A DNA stretch of 64,000 nucleotides, taken from Flavobacteriales bacterium (lineage in GTDB: Bacteria; Bacteroidota; Bacteroidia; Flavobacteriales; CAJXXR01). The position numbers and the translations under genes are program-made. Under the pieces are notes generated by a model. It saw nothing but the letters and a program-made list of their open reading frames with translations. It was not told the origin of the DNA and ran no database searches. The DNA is taken from NCBI GenBank assembly GCA_025210805.1, contig JAOAQX010000026.1:33891-97890 (forward strand), read 5' to 3'. Below, one piece after another: positions 61,751-64,000 of this stretch (the stretch's first letter is position 1; each line of letters opens with the position of its first letter).

Positions 61751-63210
61751 TTAGAAATTGTTTCTCCATTTGATTTAGAAATAGCTTGTACTGAGTTCTC
61801 AGCAATTTTCATTCCAGCTACTAGTGCTGCTATTTCCATTTCATTCTCTTGCTGATAAGCATCAAGCATTTGTGGTTCAAAATGATTTTTTACAAAATGC
61901 GTGTCAAAGTTTCCACTTTTAAACGCCTCATGGTCCATTACAAATTTTGCAAAATCCATGGTGGTTTGAACTCCCACAATCTCATAATCTCCAATCGCTT
62001 CTTTCATTTTGGCTATTGCCGATTCTCTATCTTCTGCAAAAGCAATGAGTTTAGAAATCATTGGATCATAATAAATCGGAATTTTCATTCCTTCTTCAAA
62101 TCCATCATCCACACGAACCCCAGGTCCAAATGGTCTTTTATACTTTTTTAATACTCCGATATCTGGAGCAAAATTATTTTTAGCGTCCTCAGCATACACA
62201 CGAACTTCTATAGCATGACCTCTCATAACCACATCTTCCTGCTTAAAGCGAAGCTTCTCTCCTCTTGCCACACGAATTTGTTCTTTTACTAAGTCGATAT
62301 CTGTAATCATCTCCGTAACTGGATGTTCTACTTGCAAACGAGTATTCATCTCCAAGAAATAGAAAGTTTCGGGACCATCTAATAAGAACTCCACTGTTCC
62401 CACTCCTTTATATTGGCAAGAGCGTGCAACATCTTTTGCACATTCTCCCATTTTCTCTCTCATTTCTGGAGACAAAACAGCTGAAGGCGCTTCTTCTATT
62501 ACTTTTTGATACCTTCTTTGTACAGAACATTCTCTCTCAAAAAGGTGAATGACATTTCCATGATCATCCGCCAATACTTGAATTTCAATATGACGTGGCG
62601 AAGCAACATATTTTTCGATAAAAACAGAACCATCTCCAAAAGATGATTGTGCTTCACTCATCGCAAGTTGAATTTGCTCCTTTAACTCTTCAGCTTTTTC
62701 TACTACTCGCATTCCCTTACCTCCACCACCGGCAGCGGCTTTCACAAGAATCGGGAAACCTATTTCTACTGCAATTTTAGCGGCTTCATCAAGGTCTGTT
62801 AGTGCTTCATCTGTTCCTGGCACCATTGGAATATTGTATTCTTTTACGGTAGCTTTTGCAGCAAGCTTGTTTCCCATGAGTCTCATAGAATGAGAACTTG
62901 GACCAATAAATGTAATTCCGTGTTTCTCTACTAAATCAGCAAATTCTGCATTTTCAGATAAGAAACCATATCCTGGGTGAATTCCATCAACCCCTAATTC
63001 CTTACATACTTCAATGATTTTATCTGATTTTAAATAGGACTCAGAAGAAGGTGCAGGACCGATACAAACGGCCTCATCAGCGTACTTTACATGCAATGAC
63101 TCTCTATCGGCTTCGGAATATATGGCAACTGTTTTAATTCCCATTTCTTTGGCAGATCGCATCACTCTAAGCGCAATCTCACCTCTATTGGCAACAAGTA
63201 TTTTTTTCAT
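61729..63210 (-). CDS. accC: Biotin carboxylase subunit (acetyl/propionyl-CoA carboxylase)
   Basis: ATP-dependent carboxylation of biotin. The 493-residue protein has the ATP-grasp layout: KILVANRGEIALRVMRSA, HPGYGFLSENAEFADL, GPSSHSMRLMGNK, the lid VKAAAGGGGKGMRVV, ERECSVQRRYQKVIEEAPS and the catalytic EMNTRLQVEHPVTEM. The C terminus extends past the usual AccC end by about 40 residues without a biotin-carrier lysine motif, so the carrier protein is separate. accB is not adjacent. It could serve acetyl-CoA or propionyl-CoA carboxylase. First gene of a unit with DUF4294 and plsC. Confidence 0.93.
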   Translation of the reverse strand: MKKILVANRGEIALRVMRSAKEMGIKTVAIYSEADRESLHVKYADEAVCIGPAPSSESYLKSDKIIEVCKELGVDGIHPGYGFLSENAEFADLVEKHGITFIGPSSHSMRLMGNKLAAKATVKEYNIPMVPGTDEALTDLDEAAKIAVEIGFPILVKAAAGGGGKGMRVVEKAEELKEQIQLAMSEAQSSFGDGSVFIEKYVASPRHIEIQVLADDHGNVIHLFERECSVQRRYQKVIEEAPSAVLSPEMREKMGECAKDVARSCQYKGVGTVEFLLDGPETFYFLEMNTRLQVEHPVTEMITDIDLVKEQIRVARGEKLRFKQEDVVMRGHAIEVRVYAEDAKNNFAPDIGVLKKYKRPFGPGVRVDDGFEEGMKIPIYYDPMISKLIAFAEDRESAIAKMKEAIGDYEIVGVQTTMDFAKFVMDHEAFKSGNFDTHFVKNHFEPQMLDAYQQENEMEIAALVAGMKIAENSVQAISKSNGETISKWKINRK

Positions 63211-63553
63211 AAAAAATGATTTTTTTGATCTGAAGAATGCAAGTTAATTAAAATATGTCATCAACTATACTTTCGTGTACTAAATTGATCTACTAGAATG
63301 TCTTTTCAAAACTGTCATTTTACGCTATATTTTCTAGTAAATTCTCCCCAAAACACATTTTTCTACAATTTGTGACTCCCTATGTGCATATCAATCTTGG
63401 ACAAACTTTTGTAGAATACTTTAGGGGAAGTGTAAATACATATCTAAGAAAATTTTCGAAACAGTAATTAACTTTGGATAAGTTCCGTTTTAGGAGTAAT
63501 TTTGTAAAAGTTTCTTTTAGAGAAGAATAATAAAACAATTAGATTTCAAAAAA
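63211..63553. other. Divergent promoter region of accC and the Rpn-like gene
   Basis: A 343-base AT-rich gap. On the plus strand two matches to the -7 consensus occur (TAACTTTG at 63469-63476 and TAATTTTG at 63497-63504). On the minus strand a near match, TAACTTGC, lies about 30 bases before accC. No RNA gene or other structure was seen. Confidence 0.5.
63473..63504 (+). promoter_or_regulatory. Consensus promoter of the Rpn-like gene
   Basis: TTTG at 63473-63476, 20 bases of spacer and TAATTTTG at 63497-63504 fit TTG-N19to21-TAnnTTTG. The ATG is about 50 bases downstream. Confidence 0.7.
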
Positions 63554-64000
63554 ATGTCTGGTTTTCAAGAAAAATACATCAATCCATTTACCGATTTTGG
63601 TTTCAAGAGATTGTTTGGTGAAGAGCCAAACAAAGATTTGTTATTGGATTTCCTGAATGAATTACTGAAGGAAAACGAAGGACGAATAGTGGAACTGAAC
63701 TATATGAAGACTGAACATTTGGGTTCTACCCAAATTGACAGAAAGGCCATTTTTGATATCTATTGTGAGAACGAAAAAGGAGAAAAATTTATTGTAGAAC
63801 TTCAAAAGGCAAAACAAAAATTTTTCAAAGACCGAAGTGTTTTCTATTCTACTTTTCCTATAAGAGAGCAAGCTCCAAAATCTGAGTGGGATTTTGAACT
63901 AAAATCTGTTTACACTATCGGGATTCTCGATTTTGTATTTGACAATGATGGCGACACCGAGGAGGAAAAAGAAAAATACCTCCACGAAGTGCAGTTGGTG
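63554..64000 (+). CDS. Rpn-family PD-(D/E)XK nuclease / putative transposase, 3' end cut by window
   Basis: The first 149 residues are visible and the frame stays open to the end. The N terminus ADxxFK-like NPFTDFGFKRLFGEEPNKDLLLDFLNELL, then DRKAIFDIYCENEKGEKFIVELQKAKQKFFKDRSVFY, is the pattern of Rpn (recombination-promoting nuclease, formerly transposase_31) and of the related PD-(D/E)XK family; the expected active-site residues are the Asp in FDIYC and the Glu-x-Gln in VELQ. These proteins are calcium-dependent DNA endonucleases in the RpnA group and are often mobile or repeated. Start ATG 63554 follows a consensus promoter. The coordinates of the true end are outside the window. Confidence 0.85.
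   Translation, partial: MSGFQEKYINPFTDFGFKRLFGEEPNKDLLLDFLNELLKENEGRIVELNYMKTEHLGSTQIDRKAIFDIYCENEKGEKFIVELQKAKQKFFKDRSVFYSTFPIREQAPKSEWDFELKSVYTIGILDFVFDNDGDTEEEKEKYLHEVQLV

Noticed and set aside
1..64000. tRNA, rRNA, CRISPR array, insertion sequence or prophage
   Set aside because: No tRNA-like T-loop, repeat-spacer array, transposase with inverted repeats, or phage structural gene was found; the only mobile-type gene is the Rpn-like nuclease at the edge.

Overview
This window is about 64 kb of AT-rich, densely packed chromosomal DNA from a member of the Bacteroidota, most likely the order Flavobacteriales. Support comes from Bacteroidota-restricted families (DUF4290, DUF4294, DUF4835/PorD-like, DUF5683), type IX secretion sorting domains of both type A and type B, a bacillithiol gene (bshB1), a bamD-rpoZ-coaBC-porD-recN block, and recurrent -7 promoter elements fitting the Bacteroidota consensus TAnnTTTG with no obvious Shine-Dalgarno sequences. 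No rRNA, tRNA, CRISPR array, prophage or insertion sequence was recognised. Genus and species cannot be assigned from the sequence alone.

Layout. 1-4.0 kb: end of a glycosyltransferase gene, ribBA (riboflavin), a KdsC-like phosphatase with a DUF2520 dehydrogenase-like gene, and a secreted DUF2147 protein. 4.3-9.8 kb (minus strand): a probable operon of an acyltransferase-like protein, an exported protein, a UbiA-like membrane protein, kynureninase and kynurenine 3-monooxygenase. 10-14.2 kb: an orphan small gene behind a strong hairpin, a zinc-ribbon plus SPFH-GYF pair resembling Bacillus ydjG/ydjI, folK, and a small secreted MORN/YwqK-like protein. 14.3-16.3 kb: pyrH, miaE and a DUF4290 gene.

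16.4-27.3 kb is a surface polysaccharide locus: Wza-like lipoprotein, a BY-kinase with an unusual run of 11 Gly-Tyr dipeptides, a nucleotide-sugar epimerase, rfbB, rfbA, two tandem FdtA-type ketoisomerases, an FdtB-type aminotransferase, a glycosyltransferase and a polytopic membrane protein. Together they predict export of a polymer containing a 3-amino-3,6-dideoxyhexose. 27.4-32.6 kb holds RNA metabolism and division genes: rpsO, pnp, rny, a probable 6S-Flavo RNA, zapA and a coiled-coil partner gene.

32.7-46.3 kb: two type B T9SS cargo proteins (one with a P-domain), a beta-barrel protein, a monooxygenase-fold protein, pepD, two small membrane-associated proteins, then recN, a PorD-like protein, coaBC, rpoZ and bamD. 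46.5-50.8 kb: lepB, dapB, DUF5683, parB and parA, read parA to lepB. 51-64 kb: an NYN-domain protein with two zinc ribbons, htpG behind a sigma-54-like promoter and palindrome, a VOC protein, truA-like, bshB1, msrA, an outer-membrane protein, menC, DUF302, a DOMON/T9SS type A protein, plsC-like, DUF4294, a biotin carboxylase, and the start of an Rpn-family nuclease gene that runs off the end.

Most of the window is housekeeping. The observations most worth a second look are the sigma-54-like htpG promoter with its palindrome, the Gly-Tyr tail of the BY-kinase, the SPFH/zinc-ribbon pair without PspA, the tandem ketoisomerases in which one copy has lost a conserved histidine, and the 6S-like RNA between zapA and rny.
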